Program-made: the position numbers and the translations under genes | In this document: positions 44,079-52,345 of the stretch, one piece after another | How the letters are laid out: every line of letters starts with the position of its first letter | Numbering within the stretch: position 1 is the stretch's first letter | From: Chryseobacterium lactis | Lineage (GTDB): Bacteria > Bacteroidota > Bacteroidia > Flavobacteriales > Weeksellaceae | Assembly (NCBI RefSeq): GCF_003815875.1 | Contig: NZ_CP033924.1 | Coordinates: 5,146,001-5,210,000 of the forward strand | Length of the DNA: 64,000 bases | Reading direction: 5' to 3' | The notes under the pieces: generated by a model | Told to the model about the DNA's origin: nothing | What the model saw: the letters and a program-made list of their open reading frames with translations, nothing else | Database searches by the model: none

Positions 44079-44110
44079 AGCCTCGGAATTTCGGTTTCGG
44101 GGCTTTTTTT
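44079..44110 (+). terminator. Intrinsic terminator of pruA
   Basis: AGCCTCGGAA (44079-44088) and TTTCGGGGCT (44095-44104) pair with two G-U pairs, followed by TTTTTT. Confidence 0.75.
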
Positions 44111-44113
44111 ATG

Positions 44114-44155
44114 ATTGATAATTGATAATTGATGATTGATGATTGATGATTGATA
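44114..44155. repeat. Heptanucleotide tandem repeat
   Basis: Six 7-base units ATTGATR (ATTGATA x2, ATTGATG x3, ATTGATA) run without interruption. A length-variable microsatellite-like tract ~250 bases ahead of the next gene. Confidence 0.85.
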
Positions 44156-44408
44156 GAAGGTAAAATAAATACAGTTTGTATGATTTATATCCCGCTTCTT
44201 TAATAGGTCTCATATTAAAAGCGTCAAGGTTATAGTCAGAAAATCTTCCGATTTCCCTGCAATACTCTAATATTCTAGTACTCTCAAACTCTCACACTCC
44301 TGATTGCCTAACATCTTTTAACAAACTTTACCTATATTTTACGACTTCTGAACCCCTGTTAGGAATAATAGTTGATTTTTCATAAGTACACCCCGAAATA
44401 AAATAGTT

Positions 44409-44630
44409 ATGAAAAAGTTATTGTTAACAGTCATTGGAATAGGAATATTTGCGGTGAGCTGTGGAACCAAAGAATCGACGATGTCAACAAGTGCACGTGA
44501 TTCGGTAAAGGCAGATAATATGCAAAAAAGCGTAACACCTGCTACAACCGATACGATGACCACTAAGATGACGAATCCTGATAGTATCAAGATGAAAAAG
44601 GATTCAGCGGTGATGTCCCCTGTCAAATAG
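44409..44630 (+). CDS. Small lipoprotein (Ser/Thr-rich), paralogue A
   Basis: 73 residues. Signal peptide with lipobox AVSC (Cys18), then an unstructured polar segment with KESTMSTSARDSVKADNMQK and TTKMTNPDSIKMKKDSAVM. Same layout as the product of 46401-46616, which lies beyond the serine hydrolase gene: a lipobox, 'RDSVKADN/DKDSLRNR', and a Thr/Ser/Lys tail. Proteins like these are frequently mis-annotated in this group. Function unknown. Confidence 0.6.
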   Translation: MKKLLLTVIGIGIFAVSCGTKESTMSTSARDSVKADNMQKSVTPATTDTMTTKMTNPDSIKMKKDSAVMSPVK

Positions 44631-44658
44631 TATTTATATACATTCAATTTAAAATGGA

Positions 44659-44693
44659 AAATCTGCCGATGAAAGCTCTGCAGATTTTTTGGT
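44659..44693 (+). terminator. Intrinsic terminator of small lipoprotein A
   Basis: AAATCTGC (44659-44666) and GCAGATTT (44680-44687), T-rich tail. Confidence 0.7.
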
Positions 44694-44698
44694 TACTA

Positions 44699-46192
44699 TT
44701 ATTTTATTTTTTTGAATAATGTACCGCCTTGTATACCCATATTGGCTCCATTTACATTTCCTTTATCATCAAGGGTAAAGCTAAAATCAAAATCGGGATT
44801 CATTTGTTGTGGTACTTCTTCAGTCAGTTTTGATGAAAATAAATCATATTGCTGATGTACCAGTATAAATTTGAACGCCGGAAAGGTGATATACAGATTA
44901 TTTTTCTCTTTTGAAATGATAAAGGTTCCATATCCTTTATTTGAATATTCTCCGCAATACGCCTCTAAATCATGAGTTGGCTTTTTATTTTCATTAACAG
45001 AAGTGCTTATATTCTTTTCAGGTTTTATAATATCATTCACTTCCATTCCGTATGAGTAAGGTTTATTGTTATCCAGTCCCAACATCCGGATCGTTATCAT
45101 ATTACCGATCGTACTTGCAATATCTGAATTATGTTGATTACTTAATACAACCAGCCCGAACTTTTCTGCCGGGAATAAGAAAACTGCCGAGCTAAAACCT
45201 GATACACCGCCTGAATGCCATACTTTATAATGTCCTTTTAAAATCTGTGTAAACCAGCCATATCCATGACCCGATAAAAAGGTCTTCTGATCAGAAGTTA
45301 CAGGAGGAACACCATCTATCATGGTTTTAGTACTCATGGCATCCGTAGCATATTTTTTTGAGAGAACAACCTGATTTTCAAAAGTCCCGTAATTGAGCCA
45401 AAGCCTGATCCAGTTCGCCATATCTGCTGCAGAACTATTGATACCAGCTCCGGGCTTGTCATTGTAAGGCTTCTGAAATAGTACTTTCTCAATATTTTTT
45501 TGGTATATCCCGTAAGGATAGGAGAAATCTTTTTGTTTAATCATTTCATCGACTGATGTATTGCTGTTATTCATTTTTAGAGGAATGAATATCTTTTCTT
45601 TAATCAGTTCCTCCCAACTTTTATGATTAAGCTGTTCTGCAATTGTTCCCAACATAAGGTATCCGAAATTGCTATATCGCCAACTATTTTTGGGCTCTGC
45701 ATTTTCTTTTAAAAAAGGAAGCTTTTGCATTAAATCGATACGCTTAGTCGCAGGGAAAAAGATATACGTTCCATCTATACTTCCCAACCCGCTTCTGTGC
45801 TCCAGAAGATCCTCAATGGTGATCAAATTATTCATTCTATCCGTAGGAAATGTGAGATAGGGAATATATTTGGAAGGTTTGTCCTGAACTGAAAGCTTTT
45901 TCTCATCTTCCAACATCCCAATCAATGCAGATGTAAATGATTTTGTATTGCTTCCAATACCAAAAAGAGTATTGGGCGTTACAGGAAGTTTATTTTCATA
46001 GTCTCTGTAGCCGAAGCCTTTAGAATACATTACTTTATCATCCTTTACAATGGCTACAGATAATCCTACGGCTTTATAATCTTTTACAATTGTATTGATT
46101 TCTTCATCAAGACCTTTCAGATTTTCTTTTGGTCTCTGACTTGACAGTAAGCTGAAAAACAACAAGTTCAAAATGTACAATACTTTTTTCAT
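44699..46192 (-). CDS. Serine hydrolase of the beta-lactamase class C family
   Basis: 497 residues with a signal peptide (LYILNLLFFSLLSSQ). Penicillin-binding-protein-like motifs are complete: S81-N-T-K84 (SxxK), Y173-S-N175 (YxN) and H326-S-G328 (H/KxG). Residues ~400-497 form a DUF3471-like C-terminal beta domain (EAYCGEYSNKGYGTFII). These are often D-amino-acid peptidases, esterases or unknown hydrolases; a true beta-lactamase is unlikely because class C enzymes lack the extra domain. Flanked by the two small lipoproteins on the opposite strand. Confidence 0.8.
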   Translation of the reverse strand: MKKVLYILNLLFFSLLSSQRPKENLKGLDEEINTIVKDYKAVGLSVAIVKDDKVMYSKGFGYRDYENKLPVTPNTLFGIGSNTKSFTSALIGMLEDEKKLSVQDKPSKYIPYLTFPTDRMNNLITIEDLLEHRSGLGSIDGTYIFFPATKRIDLMQKLPFLKENAEPKNSWRYSNFGYLMLGTIAEQLNHKSWEELIKEKIFIPLKMNNSNTSVDEMIKQKDFSYPYGIYQKNIEKVLFQKPYNDKPGAGINSSAADMANWIRLWLNYGTFENQVVLSKKYATDAMSTKTMIDGVPPVTSDQKTFLSGHGYGWFTQILKGHYKVWHSGGVSGFSSAVFLFPAEKFGLVVLSNQHNSDIASTIGNMITIRMLGLDNNKPYSYGMEVNDIIKPEKNISTSVNENKKPTHDLEAYCGEYSNKGYGTFIISKEKNNLYITFPAFKFILVHQQYDLFSSKLTEEVPQQMNPDFDFSFTLDDKGNVNGANMGIQGGTLFKKIK

Positions 46193-46366
46193 ATTTTCAA
46201 TTTGGTATTAGATAGAGACTCGTAGAATAAAGGATTTTCAGTAATTTTTGTTTCTAGGTGATATCGGTGATTTTATAATTAGTAGTGTTATTCCCTTATT
46301 TATTACATTAAAAACAATTTTATTTGAATATGTAATTGATTTTTAATAAAAATATCAATATTTTCC

Positions 46367-46374
46367 TATATTTG
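46367..46374 (+). promoter_or_regulatory. -7 element of small lipoprotein B
   Basis: TATATTTG, exact consensus, 26 bases before the start codon; -33 weak. Confidence 0.5.
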
Positions 46375-46400
46375 ACACTAATAAACATCAAAAAAATATT

Positions 46401-46616
46401 ATGAAAAAACTATGGATAGGAGCCGTTCTGGGAATACTTTTTCTGGGAAGTTGTGCTCAAAACAAGGAAAAAAGAGAAGAGTATAAAGATGCTCATGACA
46501 AAGATTCTTTAAGAAACAGGATGGGAGATTCTGCGGTAGCCAATTCTGAACCGGCACCGGCAACCCCAAACACTTCCAAATCAAAGACAGACAGCACGAC
46601 AACAAAGACTAAATAA
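46401..46616 (+). CDS. Small lipoprotein (Thr/Lys-rich), paralogue B
   Basis: 71 residues. Lipobox LGSC (Cys18) then charged EKREEYKDAHDKDSLRNRMG and a Pro/Thr/Ser/Lys tail (PAPATPNTSKSKTDSTTTKT). Compare 44409-44630. Unstructured; it may tether or coat the periplasmic leaflet. No homology to an enzyme despite annotations sometimes given to such sequences. Confidence 0.6.
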   Translation: MKKLWIGAVLGILFLGSCAQNKEKREEYKDAHDKDSLRNRMGDSAVANSEPAPATPNTSKSKTDSTTTKTK

Positions 46617-46621
46617 AATCA

Positions 46622-46648
46622 CAAATCCGCAGAACTTCCGCGGATTTG
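46622..46648. terminator. Hairpin after small lipoprotein B
   Basis: CAAATCCGC (46622-46630) and GCGGATTTG (46640-46648), 9 pairs. No T-run on the plus strand; weak on the minus. Confidence 0.45.
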
Positions 46649-46765
46649 CACTTAAAAAAACTTGACTGAAAAAAAACCGGGCAATCAACCCCGATTATAT
46701 TGTTGTGGATACATTCTTGATCCGATATCTTTTTTGAAGATAAAAAGAGGAACCGTGGCTATTTC

Positions 46766-46852
46766 ATGGCAGCGAAATATACACGTGTTCCCTATATAGG
46801 TTTCATGGTTTGGCTGTATTTTAATTCTGTTTTAGCTCAGAAAAATCCTTAA
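46766..46852 (+). pseudogene. Truncated signal-peptide remnant
   Basis: MAAKYTRVPYIGFMVWLYFN then SVLAQKNP and a stop: 28 codons that look like a complete Sec signal peptide (basic n-region, hydrophobic h-region, LAQ cleavage site) and end 3 residues later. The 3' remainder of the gene is not recognisable. It may be the start of a deleted outer-membrane protein. Confidence 0.3.
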
Positions 46853-46954
46853 GGAAAATAAAAGAATTTACTTGTAGTAAGATGGTACTCATTCCCTGTA
46901 AAGCTGCTGCAAAGATATACCAGCAGCCTCTTTACGTAAAATATTAGGTTAGCC

Positions 46955-47019
46955 ATTTTCACGAAAATAGCAAGATAGAATAAGAATAATTATCCTTTTT
47001 TAATCATTTTCACGAAAAT
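46955..47019. repeat. Repeated 14-base near-palindrome at the 3' end of the TPR regulator gene
   Basis: ATTTTCACGAAAAT occurs at 46955-46968 and 47006-47019, 51 bases apart. The second copy codes for the last residues (HFREND) of the regulator; the first lies beyond its stop. Confidence 0.6.
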
Positions 47020-48619
47020 GAACATTATCAGATTTCCCTTCAGCATCAAGATATTTAATATATGCTGACGGAGAAAAATCAGTAACAGCCTTAAATACAG
47101 CGGCGAATTTACTATGTGAAGAAAAGCCACACTCATCCGCAAGGATACTGATTTTATATTGTCTGTACTTTTCATTATTAATCAGTTTATCGACAATATA
47201 ATTAATCCTTAGACGATTAATATACGTTTTGAAGTCAGCACTTTTATGCTGATTGATTACGTAGGAAAGATATTTCGTATTGGTATTCAGTTCACCCGCC
47301 AGAAAAGAGAGAGACATTCCTTTATTGTTATAGAGGTTTCCTTTTTCAAATGCTTCCAGAAGTTCCAGTAATTTTGACTCTGTTTCGGAAGTCATCAGGG
47401 AGTCATTTCTTCTTCTGTCTGCTTCACTGTCTTTTTCATCAATTTCTTCCACGGAAATATTAGAAAATTCAAAGTCATTAGGTCGCTTCAAAGATCCGGT
47501 AATTGTTATCGGTCTTAGCCGGGTTCTGATCATATTTCTCAACTTTGAGCGTTGTCTTCTTTGCTTTATTTTGAAAAAAATAATTAATCCTACTAAAGAA
47601 ACAACCAAAAGAACGATTGCTGTATTCTTTGCAACATTCATTGACCCACTCTTTTTATTGTTTTTACCGATTGGGGCATCTGTAATTTTTAAGCCAAATC
47701 CCTGGTTATGGGCAGCGATACTATCATACGCTCTTACATATTTCACGGCATACAAAGCAGCTTTAAAATTATCACCGGTTCCTTCATAATAATCATTAAT
47801 ATTAGAGTATACTGCTTTCTTAAGTTTAATGCTACGGGAAGTATCTGCAATTTTTTCTGCTTTTTTAAGATACAATTCTGCATCTTTCCAATTTTCCTGT
47901 TTCAGACGAATACCTCCGAGCCCGTTGTAAACCAATCCTAAAATACAACTCCCTTCATTAAGCAGTTTTTCGGCTTTTCGATAATAATTTTCAGCAACGG
48001 GATAATTATTAAGTTTAAAATAAACATCTCCCAGCAGCTGATAAGAAGCAGCCACTGTTCGGTCTTCATTCTGACTGTTTATTTTTCCAAAATATTTCAG
48101 TGAAACCTCAATACATTTGATCGCCTGAGAATCATTTCCCCGCTCCATTTCATAATAAGCCATCTCCTGATTCAGCAGCCCTGCCATTTCATTACTTTTA
48201 TATGGATCACTGATTTTCTGAGAAGCATCCAATCCTTTTATAACATATTTTTTTGATCTTTCATGAAGTCCGATCTGTCGGTATTGTTTTGCCAGAAGTC
48301 TGCAGATATAGGCAGTTTTTTCCTGATCATTCAATTGGTTGATTAATGAATGGGCATTTTCGCTGTAACAAATTGCTTTCTTAAATTCTCCGGCGTAGTG
48401 ATAAAGCTCTGAAGAAAGGATCAGGCTTTTCACTTTCTCAGACGGTTTTTGTGCCGACATATATAGAGAATCGGCTATTTTTATAGCTTTTGGTAGGTCT
48501 TTATGGGAAGTAACAACAGAAGTTCTTTCGCAGATCTCATCGAAACGGTCTTTCTTCTGCGCCAATATAGGAACTGCTGTAGCAAGTAAAAACAAAAGTT
48601 TCAGTAATTTTTTAGGCAT
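47000..48619 (-). CDS. Membrane-bound TPR-AraC regulator
   Basis: 539 residues. Signal-like N-terminus (KLLKLLFLLATAVPILAQ), seven or so TPR units in the periplasm (e.g. YQLLGDVYFKLNNYPVAENY, YNGLGGIRLKQENWKDAELYL), one membrane helix (NTAIVLLVVSLVGLIIFFKI, about residues 327-346), then a cytosolic part ending in an AraC-type double HTH (ISILADECGFSSHSKFAAVF). This layout is a one-protein transmembrane sensor and regulator common in Chryseobacterium. The signal and targets are unknown. Confidence 0.85.
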   Translation of the reverse strand: MPKKLLKLLFLLATAVPILAQKKDRFDEICERTSVVTSHKDLPKAIKIADSLYMSAQKPSEKVKSLILSSELYHYAGEFKKAICYSENAHSLINQLNDQEKTAYICRLLAKQYRQIGLHERSKKYVIKGLDASQKISDPYKSNEMAGLLNQEMAYYEMERGNDSQAIKCIEVSLKYFGKINSQNEDRTVAASYQLLGDVYFKLNNYPVAENYYRKAEKLLNEGSCILGLVYNGLGGIRLKQENWKDAELYLKKAEKIADTSRSIKLKKAVYSNINDYYEGTGDNFKAALYAVKYVRAYDSIAAHNQGFGLKITDAPIGKNNKKSGSMNVAKNTAIVLLVVSLVGLIIFFKIKQRRQRSKLRNMIRTRLRPITITGSLKRPNDFEFSNISVEEIDEKDSEADRRRNDSLMTSETESKLLELLEAFEKGNLYNNKGMSLSFLAGELNTNTKYLSYVINQHKSADFKTYINRLRINYIVDKLINNEKYRQYKISILADECGFSSHSKFAAVFKAVTDFSPSAYIKYLDAEGKSDNVHFREND

Positions 48620-48916
48620 AAAAAAACAAATTATTATTTTTATAATAACTCATCATTTTTTCACTGGGTGTCTTTTTGTTTTTTACAAAACTACTAATAT
48701 TTTAGTTTTAATTAAAATATTCTTCTGTAATTTAATTATTTAACCAAAAATTAGATTTACATTAATTTTAATAATAGGCTTGAAATAATAAATGATCATC
48801 TTGTATATTAAACTAAACCTACATTAAAAACAATCTTCCTCAACAATTATTTTCAAATGACGAACTTAATTGTCATCATATTTATTACATTTGTAGTGAA
48901 TGAATAAAAAGTTTTT
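48620..48916. other. Divergent promoter region
   Basis: About 300 AT-rich bases between the TPR regulator and the thioredoxin-like gene. It holds TACATTTG (48886-48893) as -7 element for the latter. Confidence 0.35.
48886..48893 (+). promoter_or_regulatory. -7 element of the thioredoxin-like gene
   Basis: TACATTTG, exact TAnnTTTG, 23 bases before the start codon. Confidence 0.55.
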
Positions 48917-50077
48917 ATGAAAAAAATAGCAATACTTTCTTCTCTGTTTATAGGAGTTCTGGCGTGGGCACAGGGAATAAAATTTGAAGACAGCAACTTC
49001 GCGTCTATCCTTGCTAAGGCAAAAAAAGAAAACAAACTGGTTTTCATTGACGCGTATGCATCATGGTGCGGACCTTGCAAACTGATGGCGAAAAATATTT
49101 TCCCATTGCAGGCAGTAGGTGATTATTATAATGCCCATTTTATCAATGCCAAAATTGATATGGAAAAAGGGGAAGGAATTGAATTGGCTAAGAAATACAA
49201 TGTAAAAGCATTCCCAACCTATCTGTTTATTGATGGAAACGGGGAAGCTATACACAGAACATTAGGATATGTTGAAGAAAAAGATTTCATCGAGTTTGCA
49301 AAAGATGCAGAAAATCCTAATAAAAGATTAGTCGCTTTAAAGCAAAAATTCGAAGGTGGTGAAAAAGATCCGGAGTTTCTAAAAAACCTGGCAATGCTTA
49401 CCATGTATAATGACTCTGATTTTGCAGGTAAGGTAATGAATCGTTATTTCCAGCAAAAACCTACTTTGGATCAGGAAGATATTCAGATGCTTCTTGCAGG
49501 AACACAAAGTACGGAAAGCCCTTTGTATAAAATATTTCAGGATAAGAAGGCGGATATTGTAAAAATTCTTCCTGAAGATAAATATGAAAAGTTTGATAAA
49601 AATATAAAACTGAATACGGTTGCCAAAAAAGCATATAACGCAGATACCAAAACCTGGAATGACAGCTATTTTATGACTGAAACGCAGAAATTTTTAACGA
49701 AAGATGAAGCGGATAAAGTTTTAAAAAGAATGAAAGCCAACAGAGCTTTGAAAAATAAAGATATTCCAACTTATGAGAAATTAATTCTTGAACTTTATCA
49801 GGACACTTCTACAGCAAGCTCAGAAGAATTGAATTCACTGGCATGGAATTTCTTTGAAAATGTTGATAATAAAACCTCTTTAGCAAAAGCTGTTACCTGG
49901 GCTCAGGAATCAGTAAAGAAGGATCAGAATTTTGCAAACACAGATACGTTAGCTAATCTTTACAATAAGATGGGCGATAAGAAAAACGCAAAATTATGGG
50001 CTGAAAAGTCAATTGAACTGGCAAAAACTACAGGCCAGGATTCTACGGATACAGAAAAATTATTAAAAAGTCTTTAA
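48917..50077 (+). CDS. Exported thioredoxin-fold protein
   Basis: 386 residues with a signal peptide (AILSSLFIGVLAWAQ). The thioredoxin domain follows at once: LVFIDAYASW then C51-G-P-C54, and KAFPTYLFIDGNG with the cis-Pro. The remaining ~240 residues are helical with TPR-like character (ELNSLAWNFFENVDNKTSLAKAVTWAQES). It probably reduces or shuffles disulfides of exported proteins. Single gene. Confidence 0.85.
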   Translation: MKKIAILSSLFIGVLAWAQGIKFEDSNFASILAKAKKENKLVFIDAYASWCGPCKLMAKNIFPLQAVGDYYNAHFINAKIDMEKGEGIELAKKYNVKAFPTYLFIDGNGEAIHRTLGYVEEKDFIEFAKDAENPNKRLVALKQKFEGGEKDPEFLKNLAMLTMYNDSDFAGKVMNRYFQQKPTLDQEDIQMLLAGTQSTESPLYKIFQDKKADIVKILPEDKYEKFDKNIKLNTVAKKAYNADTKTWNDSYFMTETQKFLTKDEADKVLKRMKANRALKNKDIPTYEKLILELYQDTSTASSEELNSLAWNFFENVDNKTSLAKAVTWAQESVKKDQNFANTDTLANLYNKMGDKKNAKLWAEKSIELAKTTGQDSTDTEKLLKSL

Positions 50078-50098
50078 GAGATACGGCATAAAAAGTAA

Positions 50099-50131
50099 AA
50101 ACCGCAGAAGTAGTCTTCTGCGGTTTTTTTA
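50099..50131 (+). terminator. Strong intrinsic terminator
   Basis: AAACCGCAGAAG (50099-50110), TAGT, CTTCTGCGGTTT (50115-50126), TTTT: 12 perfect pairs. Confidence 0.85.
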
Positions 50132-50139
50132 TTGTGTAA

Positions 50140-50196
50140 ACCACCCCGTCAAAAATTCTTTGAATTTTCGCCACCCCTCCAAAGGAGGGGAATTTT
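50140..50196. repeat. Flavobacterial intergenic repeat
   Basis: CCACCCCGTCAAAAATTC ... CACCCCTCCAAAGGAGGGG (minus strand: CCCCTCCTTTGGAGGGGTGG, then GCGAAAATTCAAAG). Contains the 7-pair hairpin CCCCTCC/GGAGGGG. This element is frequent in Flavobacteriia genomes. Confidence 0.7.
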
Positions 50197-50246
50197 CACG
50201 TCTCCAACTGGAATATCAGTGAGATCAAAGGGGTTCTATTTCTTTA

Positions 50247-51269
50247 TTAATATTCAAACAAAACGCTTCCCCAGGTGAATCCGCTTCCAAAAGCAGAAAG
50301 AAGTACTAAATCTCCTCTTTTGATTTTCCCCAGCTCAATCGCTTCACTTAAAGCAATAGGAATAGAGGCAGCAGTTGTATTTCCGTATTTCTGAATGTTA
50401 TTAAAAACTTTTTCATCCGGCAATCCGAATTTCTGCTGAACAAACTGGGCAATTCTTAAATTGGCCTGGTGTGGGATAAACATATCCAGATCTTCCACTG
50501 TTTTTCCTGCTTTACTTAAAGCTTCATTCATCGTTTCAGGAAATCTTGTTACGGCATGTTTGAATACAAAGTTTCCGTTCATAATCGGATATACTTCTTT
50601 GTTGGTAACATTTTCCGGTTCTTTTCTCATTCTATCACTCCAGCCGAATTTAGAACCCGGGAACTGAGTACAGAGTTCATCGGCGTATTTACCTTCAGAA
50701 TGCATATTAACGGCCAGTATATCTCCTGCATTTTCATCTTCCGTAGCACAAAGTACAACAGCTCCTGCCCCATCTCCGAAAATGACAGACACTCCTCTTC
50801 CTTCATCAGAAAAATCCAATCCGAAAGAATGAACTTCTGCTCCTACGACAAGAATATTTTTATAAAGTCCCGACTTGATAAATGCATTCGCCACACTCAT
50901 GGAGTACACAAATCCGGAGCACTGGTTTCTGACATCCAAAGCTCCAATGGTATCACAACCTAACATATCCTGAAGTAATACTCCACATCCCGGAAAATAA
51001 TAATCAGGAGAAAGTGTTGCGAAAACAATATAATCGATATCTTTTGAAGTAAGACCTGCATTCTGAATTGCTTTTTCAGCGGCTTTAAAACCTAAATAGG
51101 CAGCGGTTTCCTGAGAGTCATTCCTGTTTTTTCTATGTCTTCTTTCTTTGATGCCCGTTCTTTCTGTGATCCATTCATCATTCGTAGTCATTAGTTTCGC
51201 TAGATCATCATTTGTAACAACGTTATCTGGGACATAAAATCCTACTCCCTTTATTGTACTTTTAATCAT
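50247..51269 (-). CDS. fabH: 3-oxoacyl-ACP synthase III
   Basis: 340 residues from ATG 51269 (MIKSTIKGVGFYVPDNVV); the frame upstream begins with a TTG inside the promoter. Catalytic triad C117 (DVRNQCSGFVY), H267 (IPHQANLRI) and N297 (YGNTTAASIP). It condenses acetyl-CoA with malonyl-ACP to start fatty-acid synthesis; in Bacteroidota it also uses branched primers. The usual partners (plsX, rpmF) are not adjacent here, so it may be an extra fabH copy. Confidence 0.9.
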   Translation of the reverse strand: MIKSTIKGVGFYVPDNVVTNDDLAKLMTTNDEWITERTGIKERRHRKNRNDSQETAAYLGFKAAEKAIQNAGLTSKDIDYIVFATLSPDYYFPGCGVLLQDMLGCDTIGALDVRNQCSGFVYSMSVANAFIKSGLYKNILVVGAEVHSFGLDFSDEGRGVSVIFGDGAGAVVLCATEDENAGDILAVNMHSEGKYADELCTQFPGSKFGWSDRMRKEPENVTNKEVYPIMNGNFVFKHAVTRFPETMNEALSKAGKTVEDLDMFIPHQANLRIAQFVQQKFGLPDEKVFNNIQKYGNTTAASIPIALSEAIELGKIKRGDLVLLSAFGSGFTWGSVLFEY

Positions 51270-51287
51270 ATAGTTTTTTAATTTTGG

Positions 51288-51321
51288 CAAAGATAAAATT
51301 ATTTAAAACATAGTATTTCAA
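51288..51321 (-). promoter_or_regulatory. Promoter of fabH
   Basis: On the minus strand TTTTG near 51321, 23-base spacer, TATCTTTG (51295-51288). Predicted start near 51281, giving a leader of ~12 bases. It overlaps the spacer upstream of the divergent CorA gene. Confidence 0.5.
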
Positions 51322-51341
51322 AATATTAGTATTTTTACTTT

Positions 51342-52241
51342 ATGCCAATCGATACGATATACAGAAGCACCCACTGTGAATGGGTAGATGTAGAGGCTCC
51401 TACTGCGGAAGACCTTAAATTCCTTCATGAAAGATATGAGATCAACAACCTTCTTCTGGAAGATACCATAGATCCCAATCACCTTCCAAAATATGAAGAA
51501 GACGGAAACGTAAAGTTTTTTCTTCTTCGTGAGAGCACAGAGCTGGAAAGAAAAAATCTCAACACCATCAGTGATATCAGTACAAAAATTGCTGTTTTTA
51601 TTCTGGGAAATACAATTATTACCATTCACAGAATGAAAACAAGAAGTATTTCTGAGACTCAAAAAAAGCTTTCGAACCTACAGCAGGAAACAACTCCTCA
51701 AAAAATAGCGTTGATGATTGCCATTCTGATCATGAAAAGTTTTGATGATGAATCGATAAGCCTGCTGGAAACAATGGATAATATTGAAAATGAAATTTTC
51801 CTTAAAAATACCAATCATACCAGCCAGATCCGAAGATTATATAAGCTGAAAAGAAAATCAGGGTTGAATTCAAGGGTTCTGATTATTTCGTCGGATGCTA
51901 TTGATAAATTTAAATTATTAGACCTTCAGGATTCTGAAATTGTGGATTTAAAAGACAAACATAAGGATGTAGTGGCTGATTTTGATCATTTAAATATACA
52001 GATCACCAACCTTATTTCAATGTTTCTGGCACTTTCCGATCAAAAAGCCAACCAGGTCATGAAAGTACTGGCCATTTATTCGGTTTACTTTTTACCAATT
52101 ACCTTTATCGCCGGAGTTTACGGAATGAACTTCGAAAATATGCCTGAATTGCATCATAAGCATGGCTACATTATCACATTGGGAGTGATGGCAACGGTTG
52201 TGATCAGTACGTTTATTTATGTGAGACGGAAGCAGTGGTAA
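51342..52241 (+). CDS. CorA-family divalent cation transporter
   Basis: 299 residues. N-terminal cytosolic domain (VDVEAPTAEDLKFLHERYEI), long helix with IRRLYKLKRKSG, and two C-terminal membrane helices with the GMN pore motif (YGMNF, G261-M-N263) then MPE. Transports magnesium or cobalt across the inner membrane. Divergent from fabH. Confidence 0.88.
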   Translation: MPIDTIYRSTHCEWVDVEAPTAEDLKFLHERYEINNLLLEDTIDPNHLPKYEEDGNVKFFLLRESTELERKNLNTISDISTKIAVFILGNTIITIHRMKTRSISETQKKLSNLQQETTPQKIALMIAILIMKSFDDESISLLETMDNIENEIFLKNTNHTSQIRRLYKLKRKSGLNSRVLIISSDAIDKFKLLDLQDSEIVDLKDKHKDVVADFDHLNIQITNLISMFLALSDQKANQVMKVLAIYSVYFLPITFIAGVYGMNFENMPELHHKHGYIITLGVMATVVISTFIYVRRKQW

Positions 52242-52345
52242 TTTTACGGCTTTTGAAAAGAAGCTTTTATTACTGACAAGTTCTTACTAATTTAGAGATT
52301 GCCCGGCCTTACGGTTTGCAATGACAAAACACCAAACAAAATACT

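Noticed and set aside
44699..46192. Antibiotic-resistance beta-lactamase
   Set aside because: SxxK, YxN and HxG motifs are present but so is a DUF3471-like extra domain and a length of 497; this is the general serine hydrolase family, not a class C beta-lactamase.
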